A stretch of DNA of 33,435 bases from Welwitschia mirabilis (Eukaryota; Gnetophyta; Gnetopsida; Welwitschiales). This document shows positions 1 to 10,574 of the stretch, piece by piece. Below the pieces are notes generated by a model. It was not told the DNA's origin, ran no database searches, and saw nothing but the letters and a program-made list of their open reading frames with translations. The stretch spans positions 219,928,878 to 219,962,312 of the forward strand of contig JBOZIK010000001.1 in NCBI GenBank assembly GCA_051453625.1, read 5' to 3'. Every line of letters starts with the position of its first letter. Positions within the stretch are counted from its first letter, which is position 1. Both the position numbers and the translations under genes were made by a program.

Positions 1-905
1 CTAGTAAAGGTTTATTAAAAGAATTTGCAAATATCACAACAACACATTTTGAGATGAGAATGCTTAGTGAAGTTAGAATTTTCTTGGCTTATAGATTAAG
101 CAATTAAAAAATGGAATTTTTACATCTTAATCTAACTATGTAAAGTATTTAATAAAATGATTTGAATTAAAAAATGCAAAAACAACTGATACACCTATGT
201 CAATGTCTTGTAAAGTCATTCTAGATGAAGGTGGAAAATTAGTAGATTAGAAGCTTTATAGAAGTATGATAGGAAGTTTGTTATATATAACTACAAGAAG
301 ACCTGATATTATGTTTAGTTTNNNNNNNNNNNNNNNNNNNNNNNNNNNNNNNNNNNNNNNNNNNNNNNNNNNNNNNNNNNNNNNNNNNNNNNNNNNNNNN
401 NNNNNNNNNNNNNNNNNNNNNNNNNNNNNNNNNNNNNNNNCTTTTGATCTTGCAGGATTTAGTAATGCAAATTGAGTTGGGTGTAAGGATAATAGAAAAA
501 GTACAAGTGATAATTTTTTTCTATTAGGATCATGCTTGGTGAGATGGACTAGTAAAAAAACTCAATCTCCTATTTAACAACAAAAGTTAAGTATATTGTA
601 GTAGGGAGTTCTTATACTCATCTTCTTTAGATGAAGGAAATGCTAAAGAATTTTGGTGTAATTTTTAAATAAGTTCCTATTTTTTATGATAAAAAACCAT
701 TTTCAACATTCCATAATAAAACATATTAAAATAAGACATTATTTTCTTAGATATCAAGTTGAAAAAGGAAATATTTTTATGAATTTTATTGGTACATATT
801 GTCAACTTGCTGATACATTAATTAAAAGTCTAAATTTTAATAGTTTTCTTTGTCTTCAGAATGAACTAGGGGTATATCTCTATTCTCTGGCTAGTTTTAG
901 TGTAG
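1..905 (+). pseudogene. Ty1/copia pol remnant: end of reverse transcriptase plus RNase H
   Basis: This is the 3' end of a copia pol gene, which copies element RNA into DNA in cytoplasmic particles. Three-frame reading from base 1 gives the end of RT (a match to the family's FEM.M.GEL.FFLG segment), then MIGSLLYITTRRPDIMFS at 266-321, a conserved copia block. After a gap come the RNase H motifs: FDLAGFSNAN, DNRKSTS, then IKHIKIRHYFLR and QLADTLIKSLNF at about 720-835. The match is best to the Sirevirus (SIRE1/Maximus) branch. It is dead: stops and frameshifts occur throughout, the usual Asp-x-Asp of RNase H reads Asn-Ala-Asn, and the next Trp codon is TGA. All three are G-to-A changes. The YxDD part of RT lies left of the window. 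I am sure of the superfamily and fairly sure of the branch. Confidence 0.9.
322..440. other. Assembly gap (119 N)
   Basis: A run of N inside the copia RT to RNase H stretch. By comparison with the family it should hold the segment between the RPDI block and the RNase H start, which is longer than 119 bases, so the N count is probably not the true length. Confidence 0.95.
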
Positions 906-1230
906 TTAATTAGATCTAGAATATGGTTAACCTAGTGTGGTCATTCAAACAGACTAAAAATCTAGTTACCCAAATCTTAAAGTACTGTGACCTACATTTT
1001 GATGAGTTGACCAGATCTCAAACCGATTGAATAGATATTTAGGACTATAGTGAGGTAGAATTTGTGATGGACCCAATTTATTTATCAATTATTACCTAGT
1101 CACCCCTCTCTTTAAAATCTAGTAGAGCCCAAACCATATCTATTATCTTCTAGCTACTTGTTTCCTTCAGATTTAACTTTTCTTTTAGGCTTTTCTTATC
1201 TCCAAGCTCCTTCCATATGGTTTCAATGAT
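906..1230 (+). other. Copia spacer between pol and the post-pol ORF
   Basis: No reading frame recognised. The stretch at about 1007-1040 (TTGACCAGATCTC followed by GATTGAATAGA) closely resembles a unit of the tandem array in this element's LTR, for example at 3246-3276. The same motif family therefore occurs outside the LTR as well. Confidence 0.45.
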
Positions 1231-2338
1231 TAAGAGTCCCTTTAGAAGGTGATAAAAGAAAGTAGCTAATAGAGATCCTTCATATTTATATGAAGGAATA
1301 TCTAAAGAACCTTTAGACAAGTTCTCTGAGAAGTTTGAGAGGAAGCTAGCATGCTAAGAAAGGGCTGTTACCACTACAGAGCTTAAGGAACCCAAAGATG
1401 TGATGTAACTTTTACAAGACATATATCTTTTCTACTTTCTTAATATCTCAGGAGCTACCTATCCATTCCTCTTTAGGATGTTCTACAACAATGCCTCTTA
1501 TAATGTCAACAATGTAACTCTAGAAACCCTCATTTTGGAAAAGAAGATGATGATTACTATAAACCTTATTACTATTGTTGCTAATCTTTTAAGAGGAGAT
1601 TATGATGAGTTTTTGCCTCTTCATGTATCTATAGAAAACAAAGCAAAGGTAATAAGAAAACTTCATGATAAGTTTCATAAGTGAAAGACCACCTTTTCTA
1701 CTTTTCTCCTTACCCCAAAGTATAGGTTCTTGCATTTAATGTTTATCTATAATTTCTTGCATGTAGCAGGTTATTGTGATGAGACCTTTAATTACAAGGA
1801 ATATTTGATATATTGGGTAGGAACTAGACACTTTATTGATGCTTTTGCTATAATGTTAAAAAATATGGTCTTCTAGTTAGAGTATCACAGGACTAGGACT
1901 CTACCTTACTCAGTGTTAATTACTAACATCTGTTGTCAGTATAGAGTCTAGTTTTATCCAAAGCTAGAAACCCTTAACTCCATGTTAGCCATTAGGCATG
2001 TAATGTTGTCTTACATGCGTATCTTTATAGGTTCTAAGAAATCCTTAAAATATCCTTCTCGCAATAATGCCTCACTAGAGAAGACTCTTTTACATTTGAG
2101 GTAAATAGACTCTTGTACTAGGCATATGAACGAAGCTCTGATCACAGCTAGGTATGAGATTTCAGACACTTTAAAGAAATTCAAAAGCTTAATGTAAAAG
2201 GATACCAAAGAAGATGAAGAGGAAAAAGAAGATTATTCTGAAGAAGAATTAGAGGGCAAGCTAAGGAATTTGATTGATCTTCCTTCTTTTCTTATGTTTT
2301 CATGCTTGTGTTTCTTCTCTCCTTTGTCATTGATGTCA
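1231..2338 (+). pseudogene. Post-pol ORF remnant of the copia element (env-like position)
   Basis: A single frame can be read for roughly 350 codons with only about seven stops and no frameshift after about 1240. This contrasts sharply with the shattered pol upstream. Readable landmarks are EPLDKFSEKFERKLAC near 1310, DIYLFYFLNISGATYPFLFR before 1478, the open segment 1478-1684, then YPSRNNASLEKTLLHLR near 2050-2100 and an acidic tail (KEDEEEKEDYSEEELEG) near 2205-2255. The YPxLxRxFYxN pattern and the later LPYSxLITxIxxxY segment resemble plant proteins annotated as putative plant transposon protein, recalled from general knowledge and not searched. Sireviruses often carry an extra env-like ORF here. 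Its function is unknown, and nothing readable shows a signal peptide or a clear membrane segment. Stops are TGA, TAG and TAA of the CGA/CAG/CAA or TGG decay type. Confidence 0.6.
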
Positions 2339-2352
2339 AAAGGGAAAGAATT
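2316..2352 (+). promoter_or_regulatory. Sirevirus-type purine-rich signature, first copy
   Basis: The sequence TTTGTCATTGATGTCAAAAG followed by GGAAAGAA matches the repeated TTTGTCATxATxAAAAAGGGGGAG signature found near the 3' end of Sireviruses. Here the purine run has decayed (AAAGGGAAAGAA). It sits just after the post-pol ORF, as expected. Confidence 0.65.
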
Positions 2353-2696
2353 ATTTAGTTGTTTATGCTACTTTGTTCAGTTGTAACTACCCTTAAAGAG
2401 AAATTTTTTATTGTAATGTTTAACTTTCTGTAATAGAATAAATTTTATTATCATCTCTATCTCACATTTTTTTAAAGTGCATATCTAATTAATCATGAAC
2501 TATAATTTTTGTTATATCTTATGGATTTTAAATAATTCTTGATCAAAATTTCTTTTGTCACATATATCTTGAAAATTACATGCCTTATAAATTATACTAC
2601 AAATTGTTTTAGTTTTGGCATAAATTAGAAACTCTTTAAAAATGTCTCATTTAATATAAATGTTCATTATTACTTTCAAATATAATGGGCATTTTC

Positions 2697-2710
2697 TAAG
2701 GGGGAGCCTT
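2697..2710 (+). promoter_or_regulatory. Polypurine-tract-like AAGGGGGAGCC
   Basis: TCTAAGGGGGAGCCTTTT is a second purine-rich repeat of the Sirevirus type, better preserved than the first. A third, more decayed one (AAATGGTGAGAT, 2758-2769) lies directly against the predicted LTR start and is the likely plus-strand primer site. Confidence 0.6.
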
Positions 2711-2890
2711 TTCCAAAATCAATATTTTTAACTAAGAATAAATTTTCTATTAATGTTAAATGGTGAGATTATTGAGTCACTATTTATTGAATTGATGTCA
2801 AACTAATATTTTTATTTAGTATCTTGTGTAGAAAATATTAATCATTGTAGGTCAAAAGCAGAAATAGTTTATCACAATTTAAACTTGATA

Positions 2891-3360
2891 AGTTATAATA
2901 CTGTCCTAAGGAATTGACCAAATTTATAAGGAATTAATTACACTTAAAGTATATACAAAAATGAACTCAAATAAAATGGATTAGCCAAATTTATTAGGGA
3001 TCAACTAGACCTATACTTTCAATACTTCACAGCTAAAATTAGAGGAGTCGACCAAATTTCTTAGGAGTTGACCAGACTTGTACATCTAATAATTCATAGC
3101 TAAAATTAGATAGGTTAATCAGACTCCTAAGGGATCGACCAGACCTATACATTCAATACTTCATAGCTAAAATTAGAGGATCATCCATATTCTTGAGGGA
3201 TTAATTGGACATGTACATCTAATACTTCTCAGCTAATCATCAAGGGTTGACCAGATTTCTAATCTGTTGAATAGACCTAAGCATTAAATTTTTATAGTTA
3301 ACTATTAAGGGGTTAACTGAATTCTTGAGGGTTAACTAGGATTAGAGTAATATTCACCCT
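2891..3360 (+). repeat. Tandem array of about 67-bp units inside the LTR
   Basis: The anchor AGCTAAAATTAGA or its variants recurs at about 2965, 3031, 3098, 3165, 3231 and 3297, a spacing of 66-67 bp, with a weaker earlier unit from about 2891. Each unit carries two half-unit copies of a GTCGACCAGAC-like motif, for example GAGTCGACCAAATTTC then GAGTTGACCAGACTTG at 3045-3080. Diverged copies of the short motif continue to about 3620. It lies in the presumed U3 region upstream of the TATA box. Confidence 0.8.
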
Positions 3361-4065
3361 TTGTTAGTAAAAAATCAACTGGACAATTATGGAGTCGACT
3401 AGACCTAGAGTAGAAAATAGTATTGCAATTTTTCCTGCCCAAAGGGGTGACTAGATGAATATGCAAGTAACCAAATAAGTGCTTGACTAGACCCTACAGA
3501 ATCAACTAGACAAGGATATGTAAGAAATAAGGGTCAACCAGAAGAACATGAGGGTGACTAACTTCAGTGATGGCACTAGATGGATTCAACTAGATGTTTT
3601 AAGAGGTTGATTGGTCATGAAAAAAAAGACTTTTCTAGTTATTATGAGCCCATTTTCTATCCATTATTGTCTTTTTACTTGTAGAAACTTTAAAAATCTT
3701 CCACTATATATTTGTGAAGGGTCAAAATCATAGTATTACTTTTAAACATTTTGTAAATCATTTGGTAAGCATTTATTATACTCATCAGTATATTCTACCT
3801 GATCAAATACCAACCACAAAATATTGTGATTATTTCATACTTAGTCAAGTTAGTTGAACTCTAAGCATTTAGATTGTACCATCTCCTCAAGTAGTGTAGC
3901 AATACTATTCTTAAGCCAAAGATCAAGTAAAACCTATAAACTTTGACATACCATTGTCACTGATTTGCTTTGCTTTATTGCTAAAGATTGAGACTGAGCC
4001 TTAGACAAGTCAGGCCTAGATAGAAGTTGATTATTGAGAGTGGAGTAGGAGGTTTCCCAAACCAC

Positions 4066-4072
4066 TATAAAT
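4066..4072 (+). promoter_or_regulatory. TATA box of the copia LTR
   Basis: ACCACTATAAATCTTGTGTG is the usual core-promoter context of Sirevirus LTRs and marks the U3/R boundary region. No activity can be inferred in such a decayed copy. Confidence 0.6.
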
Positions 4073-4170
4073 CTTGTGTGCTTTTTAGTTGGTATTTTTT
4101 ATGCTTTCTATTCCTTATTTTTTGGAATAGTTTTAGTTTTATTTTCACATATATTTTAGTGTTTATTTCC

Positions 4171-4176
4171 AATAAA
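4171..4176 (+). promoter_or_regulatory. AATAAA polyadenylation signal of the copia LTR
   Basis: CCAATAAAGATATG lies about 105 bp downstream of the TATA box and about 70 bp before the LTR end, as expected for an R/U5 polyadenylation signal. Confidence 0.5.
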
Positions 4177-4246
4177 GATATGTTTATAAAGTTATTTAAT
4201 TAAGTTTTAAATCCTCTTCACACCCCCCTTTAGGGTTCTTGATGCA

Positions 4247-5084
4247 ATATAAACTACTTAATAAAATGATCTTAAGATTATAATATTCAACCTCAGAATT
4301 TATTTCCACAAGTTGTATTAAAAGATAGTTGTAATTATTAATGTAACAATTCATGTCTCTTTATTCATCTTATTTTTAACTATATAATTAATGTTTCAAA
4401 GGTAAAATGATACATAATCTATACATGTGAGTGAAGAAATAAGTAATTAAAAAAAAAAAAAAGAAAGAATAAGATGGATGAAATTCAAGTATTTCAAATA
4501 TGTACAACATATAACTTGTCCTCTAGTTACCTCTAATTTTGATAACATTACATGATCGATAAAAAGGACAAATAAGTCATTAATGTGGTTGTAGTCCATC
4601 AAATAAAACATTAATATTAAAAGCACTATCACCAACCTCTATGACAAATTTAAAAAAAAGAGGTAAAATTTTTAATGATGAAAGTGGTAATGGTAAAAAT
4701 GATAAAAAAATTTCATTAAAAGTCTTGACAATATGTGATGGTATTGAGTGTTTCAAATAAATGCCACCAAATAGGTAATGATGCCATGTAACTTGAAAAG
4801 TAATTAACTTATTTAAATAGATAGATTAAATTTTATTAATAAAAATTAAAATAATTAAGAATCTAATACTAGATTGATGGATTAAATGGAAGAATTTTAT
4901 GAAGTTAAAAGATTAGTTGTGGAGTTGTAGCTTATGATTTTATTACTAGAAAATGAAAAAGCACTTACATATAAGATAATAAGAAAGAATTTCATTAGAA
5001 TCATAATAAGTTGATTAAATCCTTTAAATAATTAGTTTTAAATAAGATAAAAACAAATAATAATAAAATTTTTAATCTATAATG
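4247..5084. other. AT-rich sequence, nothing recognised
   Basis: No gene, LTR end or repeat was recognised. There is an A run at about 4449-4462; I looked for a SINE or LINE body upstream of it and for a target-site duplication and found neither. Confidence 0.5.
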
Positions 5085-5693
5085 TCTAAGGCATATCTAT
5101 TAAAACTATATTTAGATAATAAATATCTACATAATTTTCCATCTTAACATTCATTAATTGTAAATATCTTACTAGATCTAAATTGAATAGAAGTAGAAAT
5201 TTAGACTTCTTTTCATCTAACCTAATCATATGCCACCAATGCACTAATATCAAATTATATTAAAAATCCACCAATGAAATAACTAATTTCATTACTTAAT
5301 AAAAATTCATAAAAGAACTACATGTGTGCATATCTAATGTAAAAGAAATAAGCATTTAGTTCTTAAAAAGATATTTATTATCATAAATATAAGATTAGAA
5401 ATTATTATCTTCTAGAACCATAAATAATTATGAAACATTCCTAGTATCTTTTATTTTTGGTCCTTGTTAGAGCTTTACTTATGTTATAAATTGTAAACTT
5501 TGATGGTTGTGCCCTCATGATCAAGATATAGGTAGTTATTTCAAATGAATAAAAGTAAGGCATTATATAGTTGACTTTAATTCTTCTTATTTTTTAATGG
5601 ATACAATAAAGTTTCATAGTTTACAAGATTTGGGTTATAGAAAATAAGACTTAATTTTGGTTTGAGTAGAAATAATTTACAAAAAGGATTAAG

Positions 5694-5949
5694 TGTTATA
5701 ACCCACATTTTGTAAGCTTTAATTAATAGGGTTTCTAAACTATGTAAAACATTTTGATATTAATNNNNNNNNNNNNNNNNNNNNNNNNNNNNNNNNNNNN
5801 NNNNNNNNNNNNNNNNNNNNNNNNNNNNNNNNNNNNNNNNNNNNNNNNNNNNNNNNNNNNNNNNGATCCTAGGTTCCGTTGTGCATGATAGTTAATAACT
5901 ATAAAAAAAAATTATGGTTAATTAGGGTAATTAAAGTTGGGGTATTACA
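5694..5949. mobile_element. Solo LTR with perfect 5-bp target-site duplication
   Basis: The element starts TGTTATAACCC and ends GGGGTATTACA, so it has TG...CA ends that are near inverted repeats. It is flanked on both sides by TTAAG (5689-5693 and 5950-5954). The related repeat at 18150-18180 reads AAAAGGAATTAATGAAATTA across the same point with no insert, which is an independent empty site. A 100-N gap (5765-5864) lies inside, so the true length is unknown and an internal region could be hidden there. The end sequences resemble gypsy LTRs; the family was not identified. Orientation is not determined. Confidence 0.8.
5765..5864. other. Assembly gap (100 N) inside the solo LTR
   Basis: Exactly 100 N is a conventional placeholder for a gap of unknown size, so the insert may be longer than it appears. 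Confidence 0.95.
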
Positions 5950-7082
5950 TTAAGGCAACTAATATATTAAAGAGATTATCCTCATAAGAATAAAAAGTTT
6001 TTTTTATAAGAAAGTCTACCTAGGAAGCCCAAGTTAACTTAAAAATATTACATTGGAAATACATATATTAATAAATAAGCAATAGATCATTCATTATAAA
6101 TTCTAAACATTATGAAAGCAATTAGTTTAAAAATGCTAACTCTTACAATGATATGTAGGAAATATTAGGATAGCATAAAAGATGTCATAAATACTAATAC
6201 ATCAATAATCTAAACCCTAATAATACATTAAAGAAACAAACATAAATGATAAATATGAAAGATATTTGAAATAAACTATTGTATAAATAGTATCATAATT
6301 ATATTAATGGTATAATAGAAGCTAAATCCAATCATAAATAAAATTGTATTTACCAATAATACAAATAATATAATAGGTGTAAATAATTAGGTTTAATATA
6401 GCATATGCCTTATAAATCAATCATTCTCTCATACATAGCTAGGGAGAAAAGGGAATTAAAACCTCATAATAAGATAAGTCCTCATCATTTCAATAGGAAA
6501 TTTAGATTTAAAATGACATAGTTCTAATAGAATAATGGATGATTCAACGATTATAAAATGATTATTCCTTATGATAAGCTTTGCTTTTATAACATTGAAC
6601 AGAAATTTAAATCATATTTGAGTGTATGTGATGCATTCATGTTAATAATAGATGGTCATTAAAAAATCTCCTTAGGCTATAGGATTTGAATTTATAATCC
6701 TTAGTACTCCTAAGATCTAGTTGATTACTTTAGCTTATGAAACTAAATTCAACTAATGTTATGAGGTTAATTTAGAAATGTATTCATTACTTAGAAATTG
6801 ATCTCTTCTATGATGCATTTATTCTTAAAAAGTTAAGGACATCAATGATCTAAATTGTGATTCTAGTTGTTTTATGTTATTTGACTATTATGAAAGTTGG
6901 GAAACTTAGTGTAATTTATAATTAACATTCTAAGGATTAGTTCTTTTTAATAACATTTTTGAAATTAGAAAGACAATATTTAATTAATGATATTTCAATA
7001 ATAGACATTGTATTTATAGCCGTGGAGTATATTATTTACTAGAGTTTAAGGATCTAAATATGTAAAAATTCAATTGTAAACA

Positions 7083-7094
7083 AACCCCTCAACT
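7083..7094 (-). promoter_or_regulatory. Polypurine-tract-like site next to repeat A
   Basis: On the minus strand this reads AGTTGAGGGGTT immediately before TGTTTACAATTG. A purine tract abutting TG is how a 3' LTR is entered, which supports but does not prove the LTR reading of repeat A. Confidence 0.4.
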
Positions 7095-7473
7095 AGCTAG
7101 TTATCAGTCTCTAAGAAAATATTAAATAAAATTAAGTTGTAAGAGATAATTGAAATTTAAATTTTTTTTAAAGTATCATCCTCATGATTTCAAAGGTAAA
7201 ATAAAAGAGAATAAATAAGCTTAAAAACCTTTGATTTAATTTCATATACATTTCATATGAAAAACTAATTTACATTGATGGATAAGATTGTAAAGTAAAG
7301 AAAATTCTCTAAATTTTAAAGTCCAGTTTCCTTTGCAATTTTTCATTTTTCATGGGAATTTTTTGACTAAGGTGAAAGTTAATTGATTTTTTTAAAAAAA
7401 TGATATTTCTTGTTATCCCAAACCAATCTCAACATTGTCTTTAATGTTTAAATAATTTTAAAAAATTCATATG

Positions 7474-7907
7474 GAAAGATATTTTTAAAATAATAAGAAC
7501 ATATTTTTATATTACTTTACTTTGAANNNNNNNNNNNNNNNNNNNNNNNNNNNNNNNNNNNNNNNNNNNNNNNNNNNNNNNNNNNNNNNNNNNNNNNNNN
7601 NNNNNNNNNNNNNNNNNNNNNNNNNNNNNNNNNNNNNNNNNNNNNNNNNNNNNNNNNNNNNNNNNNNNNNNNNNNNNNNNNNNNNNNNNNNNNNNNNNNN
7701 NNNNNNNNNNNNNNNNNNNNNNNNNNNNNNNNNNNNNNNNNNNNNNNNNNNNNNNNNNNNNNNNNNNNNNNNNNNNNNNNNNNNNNNNNNNNNNNNNNNN
7801 NNNNNNNNNNNNNNNNNNNNNNNNNNNNNNNNNNNNNNNNNNNNNNNNNNNNNNGAAAGACATTTTTAAAATAATAATAACATATTTTTATATTACTTTA
7901 CTTTGAA
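7474..7907 (+). repeat. 53-bp direct duplication flanking a gap
   Basis: Bases 7474-7526 (starting GAAAGATATTTTTAAAATAA) recur at 7855-7907 with 51 of 53 identical. The N run sits exactly between them. Either a real short-spaced duplication or two contig ends that overlap and were not merged would give this pattern. Confidence 0.85.
7527..7854. other. Assembly gap (328 N)
   Basis: N run between the two copies of the 53-bp duplication. Frames that appear to cross it on both strands are artefacts. Confidence 0.95.
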
Positions 7908-8343
7908 AAACATTATGTATATAAGAGAAAGAAGATGAAAAAGATGAAAGTAAGAGAGAAAGAAAATAAAGAAAAGAATATATTTTAGAAGATTACTTTA
8001 AGGGGAACCTTTTTTAGTAGTTAGACTTCTTTAAAGCTTATCAAATATTATCATGATGTCTTTCTTATTTCTTCTAATTTTTATCTAAGTCATTTGCATC
8101 TAATTCTTATGTCTTATTAGCACCATTTTAAACAACTTTATTTATTCTTAGTGGAAAGATGAAATCATCTTCTTTTATCTTTTGACCCCTTAAATATCTA
8201 ACTTACCTTATTACAACCCAATTCTGTATATCATGTTTCTTTATCCTTGTGATTTGTTTATGACTAATAAAGTTGATGGACTTTTAATACTCTAATGTAA
8301 TATTAAATGGATCACTATCACTTACAAATATAAAAATCATTAC

Positions 8344-8424
8344 TAATTAGGTGAGGGAGTGGAGAATTCCTTAAATTTATTCTTAATTAGGTGAGGAAGT
8401 GAAGAATTCCTCAAAATTTATTCT
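8344..8424 (+). repeat. Two-copy tandem repeat, 40-bp period
   Basis: TAATTAGGTGAGGGAGTGGA begins a unit at 8344 that repeats at 8384 (TAATTAGGTGAGGAAGTGAA) with a few changes, each followed by GAATTCC and TTTATTCT. This is a simple local tandem duplication. Confidence 0.8.
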
Positions 8425-9740
8425 TATTTCCTATATTAAATTAAATATAAATTTAGACATGGCAAACCTATTTGGATTTTTTATAATGGATATAAGAGTG
8501 AAATAACTAGAATATCTATTCACTGCATGTATAGATGTATATACATTTCTAATTATAAATCTAAATAGAGCTAGTTTATTCTTGAATAAAACTTTACATG
8601 GTAAGTCTTTATTTGTAGCCTATTCTACGTTTAGCTCATTATAAAGCTTACTAAAATTTGTATCTAAAGTGAATTGATGAAAATTAGGATTAGGAATGGA
8701 AACTACTATAGATTTAAGGCAAGAATAAAAATTACAATTCTTAGAACCTTAGTAAAAGGATTCAAAGGTTCTTTCTTCTCTACTTCTAATTCTTCTAATT
8801 TCTTATATCATAGGAACTTAATCTTATTTAACTCCTTAATTTTACTTGGGTAATATGTGTTATCCTTTTATTGGAGTAAATCTTATCATTCTCTTTCTTT
8901 TATCTTATCAAAGTAAACAATAACGTATTACTATAGGAAAGAATGAAAACCCACTTCAAAATGAAATTTCTAGATCTTTTAAACATAATGTTCAAATATT
9001 ATGATGCCTTTTTAAAAATTAATGGTAATGCAAATGAAATATATGGTCATGTTAGTGAAATAGATGATGATATTCATTTTTGAGTTATGAAAATTGACAA
9101 GGTTAGTTAGTGATTGGTAGGACAAGAGTTCAGTTCAAGCATAAAAAACTTTATTATAAAGTGAAATGGGGAGGATTTTATTTTTATAGTTAAGAGATTA
9201 AATATTAACCATTAATCAATCATTGATAATAAATGATTAAGATTTATTATGATATGGATTAAGTCTTAAGATGAAATTATGTTTCTTTCAATAAGATTTA
9301 ACCTTGCATGAGGATTTGGAATTCTATTTTCTAAAAGAACAATTCAAATTTTAAAGAAATAAAAGAAAATTTTAAGTTTAACAAGAGGTAAAAATTTTAT
9401 GTTAACTTTTATTTTTCATCTAAGAGTTTACTCAATTATTTCATTTAATTCAACAACTAGTAATTAGTAACATAATTTAAAGACTAATGATAATCATTAA
9501 TGATTTCTCATATTTAACTTCATGTATCTATTTGAAGTCATCAAAATATGTCATTCATAATTCTAGTTAGGTATGATTCCTAATTGAATTTATTTCTAAG
9601 GTAAAGCTTTTTATTCTACTAAGACATAACATAAAGAAAATAGGGTCATAATTTAATTATCTTAATGTACATAAGCAACTTTACATTTTAGGAATTGATC
9701 TTGATTAATATCATGAAATAATTATCATTTTTTAGTTGCA

Positions 9741-9750
9741 TCCCCCTCTA
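9741..9750 (-). promoter_or_regulatory. Polypurine-tract-like TAGAGGGGGA followed by TG
   Basis: On the minus strand the sequence is GACAAAACTAGAGGGGGATG. It resembles a plus-strand primer site before an LTR start at 9740, and GACAAAAC with a G run also recalls the Sirevirus signature. No LTR could be confirmed downstream, so this is a weak call. Confidence 0.3.
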
Positions 9751-10574
9751 GTTTTGTCATTAACATGAAATAACGGTTTTTTTAAGAGAAAAGTATTCTT
9801 TTACACTTGAATGCAACTTATGTTTTTATAACAAATGAATATATTATGCACTACTATATAGATGAAGTTTAGATAATTAATCATTATATATTTAGTTATT
9901 AAGTTTTCAGAATTACATATATCAAATTTAGGTTAACATATAAGAAGAACATGAATGTGGTAATATAGAGGTTATCCACATATGGCTCAACTAGTCTTCA
10001 TATAAATGCTAAAATTATGTATCTCCATATATCATTCAATAATTCCCATGTAACATGTCAAACTTCATAGGTTCTAAGTTTTTTAAACTAGAAAAACTAG
10101 TGTACTCTTATGCTAGAAAATTGATTTTTACAAGTGGTGCTTAGCATAGACATATTATCATGTATCCTTCTCGTAATAAGAGTTTTATAGTATGGGGATC
10201 TTTAGCAATATAATTTTACATAATTTCTATAATTTTGAATATTTTTATATATAGATTAGTAATTACACTAGGATCTAATATAGAACACCTAGCATGTATA
10301 ATATGTAATGATGAAAAGCTAAAATTCTAGTTTAAGAATTAACTCAATATAATTAACTCTCAATCAGATGAGTAATGAAAGGTACCTAGAATATTTGTGT
10401 CTCATAAATTACACTAGTTGAATATGTACTGAGCATAACTCTAGTTTTATCTAAAATAAAACTTAGAATCTACATTATTAAAAATTTATTTCTTATGTGA
10501 CATCAATTTGAATATTATTTAGCATTTTTTCTCTAATTCTTCTACAATTCTAGATTAAGGAGATAGGATCAAAT
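9751..10574. other. AT-rich sequence, nothing recognised
   Basis: This lies 3' of the integrase remnant on the minus strand. No reading frame, repeat or promoter was recognised. Confidence 0.45.

Larger units (their letters stand above)
2770..4246 (+). mobile_element. 3' LTR of the Sirevirus-like copia element
   Basis: The left edge is placed at TATTGAGTC, a decayed TGTTGAGTC, directly after a purine tract. The right edge is at TTCTTGATGCA after the TTCACACCCCCCTTTAGG block typical of Sirevirus LTR ends. About 1.48 kb lies between. In order it holds a tandem array (about 2891-3360), degenerate GACCAGA/GACTAGA motifs to about 3620, a TATA box (4066) and an AATAAAG signal (4171). The 5' LTR is outside the window, so neither end nor a target-site duplication can be verified. 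The exact edges may be wrong by some tens of bases; the identity as an LTR is well supported by the order of parts. Confidence 0.7.
5085..7082 (-). repeat. Dispersed repeat A, copy 1 (possible 3' LTR of the gypsy element at 10575-17300)
   Basis: This stretch aligns along its length, at roughly two thirds identity by eye, with 17640-19185 plus 25700-25831. Shared landmarks are AAGGCATAT, GATCTAAAT, TAATTYTRGTTTG, a TCTAAACCC/TTTAAACCC block, GCATAAAAGATGTCATAAA, CATGTTAATAWTAGATGG and CTAAGGATTAGT. Copy 1 additionally holds a solo LTR. Read on the minus strand, its right end is TGTTTACAATTG preceded by a GA-rich tract, which is how a 3' LTR begins. Because the two copies flank gypsy coding sequence, they may be an LTR pair. 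The left boundary is soft and no matching target duplication was found, so the LTR reading is only a hypothesis. Confidence 0.6.
7095..9740. other. AT-rich sequence between repeat A and the gypsy pol, no gene seen
   Basis: No coding motif could be read on either strand. The stretch includes a 328-N gap flanked by a 53-bp direct duplication and a 40-bp tandem duplication, listed separately. If the LTR reading of repeat A is right, this would be the post-pol region of an Athila-like element, where an env-like ORF is sometimes present. I could not find one. Confidence 0.45.

Noticed and set aside
2011-2208. 65-codon frame on the minus strand
   Set aside because: It lies opposite the post-pol ORF of the copia element, whose plus-strand reading explains the sequence.
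2891-3360. CRISPR-like array of regularly spaced repeats
   Set aside because: Repeats and spacers are both similar from unit to unit and sit within a plant LTR; this is a plain tandem array in a eukaryotic genome.
4447-4635. A run at 4449-4462 as the tail of a SINE or LINE
   Set aside because: No pol III boxes or coding remnants upstream and no flanking duplication.
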